Source: Sarcocystis neurona | Lineage: Eukaryota; Apicomplexa; Conoidasida; Eucoccidiorida; Sarcocystidae | NCBI GenBank assembly: GCA_000727475.1 | Contig: KL647290.1 | Coordinates: 3,359,373-3,423,372, forward strand | Direction of reading: 5' to 3' | Length of the DNA: 64,000 bases | In this document: positions 1 through 11,876 of the stretch, in pieces | Numbering within the stretch: the first letter of the stretch is position 1 | Layout: each line of letters opens with the position of its first letter | Notes under the pieces: model-generated | What the model was told of the DNA's origin: nothing | The model's input: only the letters and a program-made list of their open reading frames with translations | Database searches by the model: none | Program-made: the position numbers and the translations under genes

Positions 1-3000
1 AGTGTATATACATACACATATATATTTATATATATGTATCTGTAGGTGCACATGAAAGCTGCAAGGAGAGGGCCCCTACAGGTACTTCATACTCCGCATT
101 GAGGACTTGTATGCATTCGGTTCGTGCATCCATCTGTATGTGTAAATAGATTTGACCGAAGAGTGCTACGCTTTTGTGATACTCATTGCGGAGTCTGTCA
201 AGCGTGTTTCAACTTCATCCGTCCTCCTGTTCATACCGCTGATGAAACAATTAGGTACGTAGTACAATTATCCCGAGTGCTCACGTTTCTGCTGGTTGAC
301 TAGATTAACGGAATCAAGCGGATTAAACACCTACGGCCTGTAGTTCGGCAGAAGCGCACAGATGTGCGTACGATTGTTGCTGTACCTAGCTCGAGTCGGC
401 CGCTACCGAGGAGAGAAAGCAACCATGCAGCGGCAGCAGCAGCAACAGCCAACGAGCAGCTGCAGTAACCAGATACCTGCAGCAATGCAGCAGCGGGACT
501 TAGGGCGTGGGATTTGTGCGTGGCACCAGCAGCACGACAGTGCAGCACACAAGTGAATGCGTGGCTACTCATCAGGTTTTGTTCTATTGCGTCGAGGCTT
601 CTGTCCTACCCACGAACACAGGTTGATGACGATGACTGCAAGTATTTGCCTGCATCCGTCAGCTTCCAGTACCACACTATGGAGCCCCGTTGAGGCAACG
701 CCTCAGGTAAGTGCGGGATCTGTCCCCATAACTTACTGATTAAGGTAGCTAGCGCCTCATTGCAGACACATACACGCAATCCTTTCTACAAATGACGATG
801 CACGCTTCTTTGCGACATAAATAACGTAGGTTCGCATCGTTTGACCGCTTAAATTTGCACCTAATGTACACCGGCAACGCGAACGCTTGCAGAACGTGGG
901 TGCAAGTGGAACACCGGACCGTGGCTTGAGTTCCATACAGTATTCTACTGAGTCGCCTCCCGTTTGAACCTGAGAAGCGGGAAATAGCTGGTGCATTTTG
1001 GCACCACGCCATGTCACGCATTCTGCCTGCTTCCTTGGGTCACAGGCCATTCCCCCCCGTGACTCAGAGAGTATAAAGGAGACGTTGTGTACAAAATCCT
1101 GAGGAGGGCTTGAAAACCTCGAAGCCGGCTCCTAAAAATGAAGCTCGCTCGAATATTGAATCGCAGGCACGTACAGAGGGTTGTCTTTTATACGACGGTT
1201 TGGAGATGCTGTGAAATCGGAAGAGCGTATTATTAAACACTGTTTCATTCCTCGTGTATCAACTCCTTCCTGTCTGCCTCTTCTTGTGGATTGAAAGGAG
1301 ACGGGAAGGGGTCATTACCATGGGTTTCGCGCCTGTTGAGTAAGCGCTGGGGACAAGGAAACCGAAAGACCACCGCACAGCAGAAGGCCACACGAAGATA
1401 ACACGAATGCAGGCGTTCGTGAGACGGTCACTGAATTAGGAAAACAGGAATGTGGAGGAAACTATCCGCAAGAACATTAGTTGAACAGAACCGGCAGAGC
1501 TAGTGCGCCACGTTCACCAGCGACGACAGCGCGCAAGCATGTACGCGTAGCGTGGGAACTCAAATGAGGCACTGCGGGTAGAATCAGAGATGTTCGGGAC
1601 AGAAGCCCGCGTTCTGAAAGCTTGTTGTTCACTGCACGTAGCTGCACGCCTCTCGCAAATGCTGGCGCCGCATACAGCATCCCTTTTACACCTGCTGGGG
1701 ATGTGGTGCGAATGCTAGCCCCTGCTAAATTACGCCGTGGTGCAGACGCGACTTCTGTGTGTGTGAGAGGCGTTCAGCGTGCGTTGGATGCTGCCATACC
1801 AACGGATGCCCTTTTGTGTCGACACTGCCGGCGGCGCAACCGAACGTGCTGCGCTGCTGCGGATGACCTGGGCTGGGTAGCAGAAGCAGACGCGGTTGCT
1901 CTATGCGTGTGGTCCACAAGGGGCTCCAGGTGCGCGTTTCAGCATTCCACCTGCCGGACTTCAGTGTAACTCGAGGTCGTTAGCGCCGCTCTTCATAAGC
2001 AAATAGTACGCATCTAAGGCTGTTCAAAATTCTCCAGTGTCCGGTGGGGCATGTTCACCAGGGTTGGTTGTTGTGTGCGTCCCCTTGCCGTCGAGGCAAC
2101 TTGTGACGCACGGGAAGGCAAGCGTGTGTTTAGTTCACCGTGTGTAGCATCATTTGGCTGCGAATAGAAACAACTGCAGCGCAGAGAGAGGAGGAAACAG
2201 GACCCCATCTTTGTTGCCGAAATACACCTCTCTGCATAGCGGCACCGATGGCTGTCCAGTGCAGCGCGGCCCCGGCATTGCGACACACGAACGGTTTTCC
2301 TTCGACCAGCGCACCAAGTAGACCCTCTTCGTCTTTTCTGCTTTCGCTGCCTCCGCGTGTTTCAGTGTCGTCCCCAGTTGCCTAGTAGCATAGCACTACG
2401 CACGCTGCCGTATGAAAATACAGTCAACCTCTTTACGGACGCAGTGTCTCCCTGTAGGGTACACTTTCAGATGTTTCCTCGTACGTTACGGCACCATCAC
2501 AACACAAACCCGAATTACCTGCGCGAATCATCGATACAGCACAGACCACTAGGTGGGTGAGAGTTGTGCTGTCCGCGCAAGCTGTTGCAGCACCGCTCTG
2601 TGTCCTTTGAAGCTGACACTGCGCGTGATACGCACAAACGTGCCGCTCTTCCGAGGAGTGGGCCTCGACTGGGTAGCCGCAGCGGACGCTATTGCTCTGC
2701 GCAGGCAGTCGACGGGTGGTTAGTGTATCGCATATCCATCGTCGTTTTGCAGCAACCCAGTTCCACTCGAAATTGTTGATTCCGCTTGTAGGGAACCACT
2801 AGGTGTTTCCACCAGCCCCTGGGTGCGTACAACACTTGCATTTTGCCGTCCCTTCTGGAGGGAAACCCACATCTGCGCGAAATTGTTGCGCCGCTCTGCG
2901 TGAGAAACCAGTACGTATGTGACGCGATTTACCAATATTTTCATTGTTAAAAGTGTCTACTCGAGGAGTATTCCGTGAAGCGAATCTCCCGTAGCATCAT

Positions 3001-5569
3001 CATCTGCCGTTGCCGTCGCGGGGACCGACGCACAGGTCAAGCATCCGTTTAAGTCCACCGCGGGTAACATTTCTGGATTGCAAAACTGAAACAAGTGCGA
3101 CATTTTGACACGGAGACTCGGGCGCCTAGATGTCTATCAGTGACAGTGAAAAGCAACTGTCAATGTAGTGGCCCTGCAAACCGGTCAGCGCAGCGCAGTG
3201 TGACCACAAGCAGCTCCTTTCCGACCAGCGGAATAAGCATTATCTTCCCGGGCTGTCTGTGTGTGTGTTCGATCTCTCTTCCCAGAAGCATGGTCCTACA
3301 CAAAACTATGCACGCTGCCGTGTGGAGATTGGGTTCAGTCGCCCTCTTCTTCACAGGCGCAGCCTCTTAAGTGGACGCGTGTCCATTAGTGTTTCCGGTT
3401 GCAGTGTTCTACAGCCCTACATAGACCCCAACTACGCCAGTAGCCCATGGCAGCAAGTATCATCTCTAAACTTGGCTGGTGGCATTTCTTCACCACCGCT
3501 CAACTGAATATCGAGAAATTCTGTTCATACCCTTTCTTTTTCTGTGACGGACTCGAAGTGGCAGTGCTCGCATTTGGTCCCCCCGTATTCGTTCTCCGCG
3601 TGGTAACACTGGACCATCGTGGCTACACCAGCGGCTGTGAAGGAAACTGTGTTGCTTAGGGTAGGCTCGTCCGTAAAATGTCGTCAGCCTGTGTGTGTTA
3701 ACCTACTTACCGTGGAACTGTGTCGGCTGGTGAGCTGGCTGCGTTGGTGCTGCTGGACTGCTGCGGTTGCTGCGGCTGCCCCGAGCTGCCGCTACTGCTG
3801 CTGCTTCGCGGTCTGCCGCAGCTACGGGTCCTGTGGCGCTTAGCTTCAGCAGCCACATGTTCCGCATCGTAGACTGTCCAGGGAGAAAAGATGCCGGCGA
3901 GTGATCCACGGTGCTTCTGCAGCTGAACATTATTCGACTGAATCCACATCCTGATTTCTTTCTAGTGTCCTTCCTTCGAGAGGTTTTTCCGTGTCTTCTG
4001 CGCGAGAGGCGCTTTATCAGAACGAGTCCACCTGTATCAGGCGCCAGGACAACAGAAAAGAACCTCGTCGTTTATGTGTAGCATTATGTAATTTAACTCG
4101 TGGCTGCAAACTGTCTGAATTCGCTTTATTCACGTATGCGTCCGTAGGCGACTTTGTTGGCTTTCCTTTGTAGGCAGAGATCGAAATGTTCGCCCACTTG
4201 TGCATGCATACAGTCAAGCATGCGCACGTATTGTACCATTTTTCCAAGTACCAACATACACATGTGCACTACTGTCCGGTTTCATGTGATACCTCTGGAT
4301 ATTCGTACAATCATATGCGACTTTCTCCGCGCTGAAATACGAATATCCTCCCCTTTGGCGTACTGTATGCCTTCACAGTATCTCTTCGGTGCGTGCTCCA
4401 CGAATGGCCGTTGTGCCTGGGGCACACGTGTCTTCCCTCAACGTCATAGATGTGGCTCCGACAGAAGAGAATGCGATGTCCTGTGTGACGAACTTGTGCT
4501 GCGTCAGACAGCGCATGAATCAGCACCGCCGCGGAGGGGCTGTTGCGCGCGAGGTCGTCTAATGCGGGTTTTCTTTCGCATTGAGATCTTTCATTTTCAT
4601 CAAGAACAGGAGTCTTCTTTCGCAGGTGCGATCTTTTTGTGAATACAAAACGGAGCAAGAGTGACAGGCACGCCGGCGGAGTACAGAAGCACACACACCG
4701 GGTTAATTAGCCCACTACATGTAGCTGCACACTGTATCCTTCAAACACATCCGGTGTGGCAGCAAACGTATTCGTGCGATAAACACTTCAACAGTAGAAC
4801 AGGATGCGACCACTTACAGCAAACGTACACACCATTGTTAATACTTGTAGGTCCCACACTGCATTGCACTTGATAAGTCTGTAACAACGATATGCACATC
4901 TGTCTTAGTACGTGCAGATTCCGCACTGCAAGGTGGTTGATAAATCTCTAGCGGTGGTGAACGCAACACTAAGGTACAGTGGTGTGCAGCGCATGGTATG
5001 TGCGACGGCAGCAGAAGCGTCCTCCCACGTGTGTGTATGCTAGTTCCAACACGTACGTCTCCGCCCGCGTACGTGGCGTAACCTACCTTTTGCTAATGCG
5101 CCTACTCCCGCGCGTGCTGCTTCTCTCACGCATGGTGTTTCTGCTGCTGCTTGTGCTGCTCGCGCTCCCGGCACGGCAGTAACGCGCATTCCGCGTTAGC
5201 GTACTAAGGGCCTCCCACGTTCCTCCGCTCTAATACTTGAAATTATCCGCTATCCCATTTCTTTCCGTGCTCCTCTGCTGGTCGGCACCGTTAGCAGGGT
5301 CTACACTACTGCCAGTTTTAGCGTGTGTCTTTTCTTTCTGCGCGCATATCTGCCGTCGCCTTGCAAATTCTGTGTCTCCTAGGTGCTGGTATTGCCACAG
5401 TGATTCCTTTTCTGCGTTTACTTTTCTCCGGTCTTGCAGCCTCATTTTTTGCCGCGCTGCACTGAAGATCGGGCTGCCGCACTAGCCGTGTGAGCTCGTT
5501 TCCACAGCCTTCTTGACTCCACAGACTCATGTTTGTCTGCTTGTGATCCACGTGTAGCACCAAATTGGG
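1..5569. other. No supported gene; spacer
   Basis: I see only short open frames here (up to about 160 codons) without domains, consistent codon pattern or matching splice sites. The first 45 bases are TA-rich with TATATA runs. A CAG-rich patch lies at about 425-500 and a CTG/GCTGC-rich patch at about 3745-3840; such patches make short Gln- or Ala-like frames in any direction and are not evidence of a gene. The stretch may hold the 5' end or promoter of the plus-strand block that starts near 5.6 kb, but nothing in the sequence fixes this. Confidence 0.5.
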
Positions 5570-5736
5570 ATGGATGTTCTATCTGCTCAGGATGAAGTGA
5601 TTGCAGCTGCAGCGTCCCTGGCAGGATCTGCAGGTACCCACCGCCGTCCAGGTGAAGGTGACGCTGCTTTGAAGAGCGTCATGGAGGAGGACTGCACAGG
5701 AAGCCTAGTGGCCTCGCTAGGATCTGCACCAGCTAC
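5570..5736 (+). CDS. Candidate first exon of an unknown plus-strand gene
   Basis: An ATG at 5570 opens a 55-codon frame beginning MDVLSAQDEVIAAAA. The codons are mostly purine-first, as in the better supported coding parts of this window. The frame runs into a good splice donor (GTGAGA at 5737) with two bases of the next codon left over, and would otherwise stop at once. The protein is small, Ala/Ser/Gly-rich and has no domain that I know. If real it would be the N-terminus of the large Ala-rich product encoded downstream. No acceptor partner could be fixed with confidence, so this is only a candidate. Confidence 0.25.
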
Positions 5737-5882
5737 GTGAGAGGGGTTGTGATCACCGGCTTCAAAAGGATGGCACGCCGTGAGAGCAGCAGCAGCAGCA
5801 GTGTTAGGTACCGCGAAGGCAGGAGCATCCAGACGAAAGTGACGACAAGCAGCAGCAGGGGTGACGTGGGCACATATCCCAG

Positions 5883-6368
5883 TTGCAGAATCGGCAGCGC
5901 GAGCTTTCTGTACTGAATCACTATCGAGCGATACAGCACGAGGACCCCGTAACTCCGATGAGTCGTAGGCCGGAAAGAGAGAAGACGGCGTCAGCAGTGA
6001 CACTTACAAGAGAAGGAGCAACGGCAGGAGGTGCCTCTACGGCGGCGCGTCTAACAGCTACACCGGAAACAACAGGACAGACTCCATTATCCCCTTCAGT
6101 ATTGCAACGCAGATGCGTGTCTCGCGGGCGATCGCTGGTGGCAGTGCCCGGACGGACAGCAGCCGCACTCAGCGTCGTTAACAGAGCTGAGCATAGGTGC
6201 TGGTTGGAAAGATATGTGGAGAAGTATTCGAGCGTACAACAAGTGCTGCGATTGAAGAAGCGCCAGGCTGTCCTTCGGATTCCAGAGGTTCAGGCGCGGC
6301 AGCAGGGAGTTCCTCCACAGTATGTACAGCCAGTTACCGCGGGGAACACTGCAGCTAGGCAGTCCTGA
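5883..6368 (+). CDS. Hypothetical coding fragment
   Basis: This is an open frame of 161 codons. Its last third, around YVEKYSSVQQVLRLKKRQ, is Lys/Arg/Gln-rich and could form a helix; the middle is Thr/Ala/Gly-rich. A second forward frame over the same bases (about 5860-5960, with AESAARAFCTESLSSDTA) looks equally natural, so I cannot say which is translated. It is probably part of the unknown plus-strand gene that continues from 7.1 kb. No domain recognised. Confidence 0.22.
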   Translation: MQNRQRELSVLNHYRAIQHEDPVTPMSRRPEREKTASAVTLTREGATAGGASTAARLTATPETTGQTPLSPSVLQRRCVSRGRSLVAVPGRTAAALSVVNRAEHRCWLERYVEKYSSVQQVLRLKKRQAVLRIPEVQARQQGVPPQYVQPVTAGNTAARQS

Positions 6369-7147
6369 GTAAATAAACAAGCGATCGTTACCTGCGACGA
6401 CAATTCGCTTTTCGTTTATTATGCACAGCAGCAGCAGCAGTGTCGGACACCTCTTACACTCTTGCTCCAGCCGAGACGTTAGTTTTTGCATGTTCTGCAG
6501 CTACACACGTGCTGCGGGTGTCGTGTCTAACTCGTGTGGGAGCAGTGGGCGACCTGCACAGTCGGTTCTCCTTTTGCTGTATTGCAGCACTGGAGGTCTG
6601 AGGGTTTGCTACAGTACCTTCTCCGGCGGCGGCTGTGCGACTGGAACGACGAGATGCTTCAGCAGTCGAGGCACAGCAGCGACGCCTTTACCTCCTCGTG
6701 CGGCTGCTGCTCCGACAGCACGCCTTGCTGGCACATTGGAAGCAGCAGCTGCGTTAACTGCTGTCCGGTCGCAGTTAAGCGCGTGACGTCTCTCGTGGAT
6801 CTGCTGTCGAGGCTCAGGACGTCGCTGCTCTAACGCGCGTGCCATCTGCTGCTGCGGCAGCCCCTTCACATCCTGCTGATGATGCTGTATCCTCAGCTAC
6901 TGGTGCAGCGCAGTCCGGCAGTGCGAGTGATCACTGAAATGTGTTGTGCCACAGCCTTCGCTATGTTCGGTGAGACTGTGCGGGGAGTTTCGTTTACCTC
7001 TTCTGCGTCTGTAGTAATCTTTCCCTCTAGCACTGTTTCATGTCAGCACTCCTTTTCATTCAATGACGTCAATCAGAACTGCTGCCTCATGTTTCTTGTA
7101 CCCTGTTTCTTGCGTCGCTCTCCCTCTCAACAGAGTTTTCCTCCAGG

Positions 7148-9196
7148 GTGCACATTCGTCCTCACATTCTGCTGCTGCCATTACGGGTGGGCAGTATGTT
7201 GTGCCGCTCTCGATGCTGCGTCTGCCGCAGTGCCCCAGAGGAGGACGGGTGCCGCAATGCGGCGCCGGCCGCTGCAGCTTGTTTGCGTTTGTTTTTCTTC
7301 CTTGGAATTTCGAGATGTGACACGCAAGTCAGATGTCGTCACTACCCTGTATTCTCCTCTGCCCGTGCCTCTCTGGCAGGAGTTGCTCTTGGCGTGTTCG
7401 AGGTTGGTTCTCGACAAGGGGCAAAGGCACCTCTTTTATCGAGTTCTAGCTCGCCTGGCTTTTCTGCTCGTTCAGGTTGGGAAGATGACGACGTGTCTCC
7501 GTTTCCACTACGCGGTGTATCTGTTGTCAGGCTGTGTCAGGCTGTACGCCCGTGCTGCAGGTTAACGCCAGCGAATGCAGCTGCTGCAGCCCACCGCCCG
7601 ACAGGTCCCCCTCGCGCCGTTGGTGTTCATTCTGCTATCCTCTGTGGGATTGTAGCTTTGCGGAACGCGGCGTCACGTGTTACCGCGGACGATGACGCTC
7701 TCGCTTTAGCTGGGCAGCTGGATTCTTCTGTTGTTTTGCGTCTTCCCCATTCTCACGCCGTTGCGTGTCCGTTCTCGTCACCACAGCTTGTTAATCGCTT
7801 CTTGAGTTGGGTTTTCTCAACAGCGCAGCGACGATGTGGAGGCATTCGCAGTGTACACGACGGTAACAGGCCTCAAAACCTTCGTGTGTCCCAACAGTTG
7901 CTTCCTGCTGCTTGTTGTACCGTGCTCCCTTCTGTTGTCCTCTCGCCTGCGCCTCGCGATACCCCTGCAGCTCTTGACGGTGCCTGCCCTTTCGCCGCTC
8001 ATCATGAGTGCCCCCCTCCTCCTCTGCTGCGTTTCCGTTATAATCCGGCTTTTTCGAAGCCCGCCTCTGCTCACGTAGCTGCTGCTGCTTCTGAGAATTT
8101 GCAAACTCCTCCTCGAACTTTCGTCCCATACAGCACACTTAGCGTCGCCGAATCTGTTTCCAGTGGGAGACAGTGCGACAGGAAGGTAGAAGCCCACTGT
8201 CGTATGTCTTTGATTCGCCGCGGGGCACGACCTGCATTGTCTGTGTGCGACGGCTGGACGCCTGAGCTGTTCAGGGCCTTGAAAGACAAAGACGTCTGGA
8301 TAGCTTCGCCGAAGGCACGACAATGCCATGACGGGGGCAATAGGATTCACAGACATCCTGCTGCTGCTGTGCCCTTCTACGATTGTGGAACTGCGTGTGT
8401 ATCGTGCAGAGCGACTGATCCTTTTACGGAAGAGTGCGTCCCCGTTTTGGCCCTTGGCGTAGTTAGTGGAGGGGTCTTGGTTGCTGCCGTACGTGCTGCT
8501 CTGGCTGTGACCTCTGCGGGAGCGGTTGTCTCCCGGTGGACTGCTTCCCCTCTGGGGTTTCTGGTGGTTTTCGCAGATGCAGCCGGAAGAGATCGTCATT
8601 CGACTGCCACTGCTACTGCTTTAGACGCTTGGCGTGAAGGCTGGGTTGCTACCATGCAGGCGAGGGAAGAGAGGTTGCGGCGCGTCGGTGCAGACGGTGG
8701 AAGAGAAGGTTCTCCTGCCGCCACCGTTGGCAGAAACGTTGCCGACGCTGCGGAGATGGCGTCCGCCGAGGCTGTTGGAGGATGCAGCAATGATGGTGAT
8801 GCGTCTACTAGCTTCTCAGCATTCGAAGCAGATGTGCTGCCTCTCGCGGGTGGCGCGCACGCAGGACACTGGGAGGGCGTTCGTACATCCAAGGCTTCAC
8901 TCAGGCCGTGTGGTGCTGTAGCGGGTTCACGGACAGAAGAGGGTACTACCTGGGCCTGGGCCAAAAGACGCAGTTGCATATTTCGAGAACCGCCACCTGT
9001 CAAGACGTCCTTCACGGGAAGGTCATACGGGAGTTCGTTTCTCGGACCTTACAACACTGGCGCCCTGCATCGCCGTGGCGCTGCGCGTTGTTCTCCAAGT
9101 GGACCATCTGTGTTTGACGTAGGTTTCCTTGTGCAAACGTGTCGCGATTACCTCTCTAATGCTGCCTCTCGTTCTGTCACGACTGCCGCCCTCTAA
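7148..9196 (+). CDS. Large Ala-rich hypothetical exon (682 codons)
   Basis: A 2.05-kb open frame is far longer than chance allows at this base composition, and its codons show the purine-first bias of coding DNA. There is no start ATG at its 5' edge, so it is best read as an internal exon or several merged exons. The product is rich in Ala, Ser, Arg, Pro and Val and has no recognised domain. More complex stretches occur near 8240-8330 (CDGWTPELFRALKDKDVW) and 8400-8450 (a Cys-containing segment). A Glu/Asp/Ala-rich part follows at 8640-8830. The frame ends 100 bp before a TG microsatellite, which suggests that an intron starts close to 9196. Function unknown. Confidence 0.42.
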   Translation: MHIRPHILLLPLRVGSMLCRSRCCVCRSAPEEDGCRNAAPAAAACLRLFFFLGISRCDTQVRCRHYPVFSSARASLAGVALGVFEVGSRQGAKAPLLSSSSSPGFSARSGWEDDDVSPFPLRGVSVVRLCQAVRPCCRLTPANAAAAAHRPTGPPRAVGVHSAILCGIVALRNAASRVTADDDALALAGQLDSSVVLRLPHSHAVACPFSSPQLVNRFLSWVFSTAQRRCGGIRSVHDGNRPQNLRVSQQLLPAACCTVLPSVVLSPAPRDTPAALDGACPFAAHHECPPPPLLRFRYNPAFSKPASAHVAAAASENLQTPPRTFVPYSTLSVAESVSSGRQCDRKVEAHCRMSLIRRGARPALSVCDGWTPELFRALKDKDVWIASPKARQCHDGGNRIHRHPAAAVPFYDCGTACVSCRATDPFTEECVPVLALGVVSGGVLVAAVRAALAVTSAGAVVSRWTASPLGFLVVFADAAGRDRHSTATATALDAWREGWVATMQAREERLRRVGADGGREGSPAATVGRNVADAAEMASAEAVGGCSNDGDASTSFSAFEADVLPLAGGAHAGHWEGVRTSKASLRPCGAVAGSRTEEGTTWAWAKRRSCIFREPPPVKTSFTGRSYGSSFLGPYNTGALHRRGAARCSPSGPSVFDVGFLVQTCRDYLSNAASRSVTTAAL

Positions 9197-9295
9197 TTCT
9201 GTGAGTGTCTGTTACTCTGTGCTGACCTTTGCCTGCTGCTCACTTACTGCAAAGTACTCGTGTGTTCACTGGTGCTTTCACGGGTGCCACTGCCT

Positions 9296-9358
9296 CGTGT
9301 ATGTGTGTGTGTGTGTGTGTCTGTGTGTCTGTGTCTGTGTGTGTCCGTGTGTGTGTAC
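9296..9358 (+). repeat. TG microsatellite
   Basis: About 60 bases of near-pure TG with scattered C (tgtgtgtctgtgtctg pattern). It lies between the 7148-9196 and 9733-onward open frames, most likely in an intron. Alternating purine-pyrimidine DNA of this kind can adopt Z-form and tends to vary in length. Confidence 0.85.
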
Positions 9359-9732
9359 GTGGGTATAGCTCCGGTTGCCCCGACTGCTCCGCCGGTGCTG
9401 GTAGCGCTGGTGTGTTGCTTTTTGCGAACAGGTTGTCTGCTTGTGCTAGTGGTGGCATTCGTGATGTGCTGCAGTTGCAGCGGTTGTGCGCCTTGGTCGT
9501 GCCGCTGTATACTCGTATCTTAGCTTCTAGACTGTAGCTGATGCACGCCGTGCGTGTCGAACTGCCGCGGCTCTTGTCGCTTCACTCTCCGTTGCTGCTG
9601 ATCTAGCTTCTCCCGTTTCTGCAGGCGCCCTTGACGCTCCTACTGCATTCGATGAATTTGTGCACAGTGCGCATTTGGGCGTGTGCTTCTGGTGCCGCGC
9701 GCGCCTTCTTGCTCTAGCGAACATCCCCACTC

Positions 9733-11876
9733 GTGGTGTCGCTGCGAGTGCATGTCACGGTGCTCGGTCCCCTTCACGATGCGCCAGTTTGGTACCCCAG
9801 GACTTTTCTTGCTCTTGCTCTCTACACACTTTTGCAGGAACAATGGTATTCGGTGCCCCCGGCTACTTTATCACCTCTACATGCAGTCGCGACTGACAAC
9901 AAGGGAGAAGCAACGTGGGGGAGAGGCTGTCGTCCACACCGCAGCACGAATCGAGAGGAGCGATTAAAAGACGGTGGATCTACGTCATCTGGTGACGCTG
10001 CTGCTGGCTCGGTCGTTGCGTTTGTGTTCAGGGATAAGTTTCTGCTGTTCTCTGGTGTTGCGTATCCGGGCGACGCTGGTCGTCGTCATGGAGTGCCGGA
10101 CGGGGGTGTCGAGGCTGCTGCTGCCTGCAACCGAGCGATACTGTTTTTTGTATGTGTTGTAAGAGTGCTCAATTTTGAATTCCGACGCGCAGTAGTTCTC
10201 CCTCGCGGATGCACTTCCGCAGCATATGCTGTGGTCGACGCTCCAGTTGTCGCAGCGCCTACAGATAGGATAACTTCTACTAAAGGATCTTTAACAGTCG
10301 GTGGAGGGTGGCAGTGGAAGCTGCTCAGGGAACAGAACAACAGCTTGCTTGACCGTCGAAATGTCGAATTCAGGTTTGAACATCCGTATGCGTGTAAGCT
10401 TTTTCCGTCTTCCGGCCAGTTCAGATCTCACAACAGAATATCGCTCCCCCTCTGCCCTGTGAGCCTATTGTTGAAGCAGTGTTGCAGTTGCCTTTCGGAT
10501 GAAGAGGCGCGTTCCCCTGCCGCAGTCGCAATGGCTGTCCAAGGTGGCCATGGTTGGCAGCAGCCACGGCTTCGGGGGGGTAGAGGTAGGGGCTGGCAGG
10601 CTCCTCCGTCCATTTCCCCTGCGGCACAGCAGAGTCTCTGGTTCCCTGTTGCTGCTTTGCCCCTGAGTGGATCTCCAGATCTTGCTGCCACTCAGGTGAC
10701 TGTTTTGGGCATGAGGAGGTTTCTTGCGTTCGGCGGTTCGACGTCTGTCTGGGAGATTGTCCGTCGTAGGGCGGTTGACGGTGGGCGCCGTACCTTTTCT
10801 CGCCCTACTGGACGTGCGCCCGCTGTACTTAACGGTCTGCTTGCACGTGGACTAGTTCCCGACATGAAGGTTTTCCAGAGTGTACCTGCGGACCTTCTCG
10901 ATCCTGATCCTACTCTTGGGCGAGACCCAAGACGTTTGCGTCGAACTGTACAATCACTTCAGAACATACGATTTTGCACACGGAGACGCAGGGGGATGCC
11001 TGCAGGACGTAGTATGTTGGAACTGTTCAGCCCTATCTTGTCTGCGGATAGCTTCAGGACAGCCTGGGCTCTGCTAACCGCCAGTTCCACAGAAAGCGTC
11101 GCATTGGCCAGAACGATTGTTGACATTGTACGCGTGTCACGCGTAGTCTTTCGCTATCCTCAGAATCTCGGTGCTGACTTTGGTGCACAGCGCCTTCCAG
11201 AACGAGCACGCGGCAATTCGTTCGAGCGTGAAACGATTGAGACTGAGGATTCATGGCTTCACGAGAAGAATCCGGTGCTGGATCCCGGACCTCCAGATGA
11301 CGCACAGGCGCTTGCTGGGCCTCGACCGGATGCGATACGTGGGTGGCACCATAGTGAGAATAGTGAGGCTGCTCGACAGCAGCAACAGAACGGAGGGGCC
11401 CCCCGCGGAGGATCAAGCACATTGTCAGCCAGTATGGACGAAGCAGCTCGGCTGCATGATCTATCGAGAAGAGTGCTTGCACGCTGCGGAGATTGCGACG
11501 CGAGACGAGCACACGACATGGGAGCACGCCGGCGCAGAGGTGCTAGCGTGTGGCCTGCAGAAACAGATGGAAACGAGGCTTCTGCTGCACGTTTCTCAGG
11601 GGCGGAGGAGTCTTCTGCGGTCCTGCTTCTGCAGGAGGCTGTTGTTTGTGGAGCAGATGATACCAGCGATGCTTGTCTCCCGGAGTCCGGGCTGGATCAA
11701 GAGAGACCTGTTCATTCTGTGAGCTTCTCAATTGCTGCTATTGCTGCTAGTACTGCTGGCGCTCCTGCGACTGGGGCCTCTACAATAGATGCTCTCGATG
11801 TTGCACTTGCTGGCGTTGCTGCATCGAGGGCGTGCACCCGCGCTGTTGCATGCAAGGGCGCTGTCCAACTGCTGGC
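9733..11876 (+). CDS. Large Ala/Arg-rich hypothetical exon, frame 1 part
   Basis: This is the natural-looking part of a 1064-codon open frame that formally runs to 12927. Between about 11200 and 11870 the codons are strongly purine-first and Asp/Glu/Ala/Gly-rich, as expected for translated DNA. After the T6 run at 11877-11882 the protein-like signal moves to another frame although this frame stays open. A possible donor (GTGAGC at 11719) lies inside. The start is not an ATG, so upstream sequence is missing or spliced in. The product has a Gly/Arg patch (GGRGRGW, about 10575) and no domain that I recognise. Confidence 0.4.

Noticed and set aside
6879..7565. A 228-codon forward frame before the 682-codon frame
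   Set aside because: Cys/Leu-rich with no pattern; it overlaps the start of the better frame. It could hold a small exon, but nothing fixes one.
8596..9015. A 139-codon minus-strand Ala/Pro-rich frame
   Set aside because: Antisense shadow of the 7148-9196 exon; GC-rich codons remove stops on the opposite strand.
11171..11722. A 183-codon forward frame with an ordinary-looking composition and a GTGAGC at its end
   Set aside because: The overlapping frame of 9733-11876 has the purine-first codon pattern and is much longer; this one is most likely its shifted shadow. Not fully excluded.
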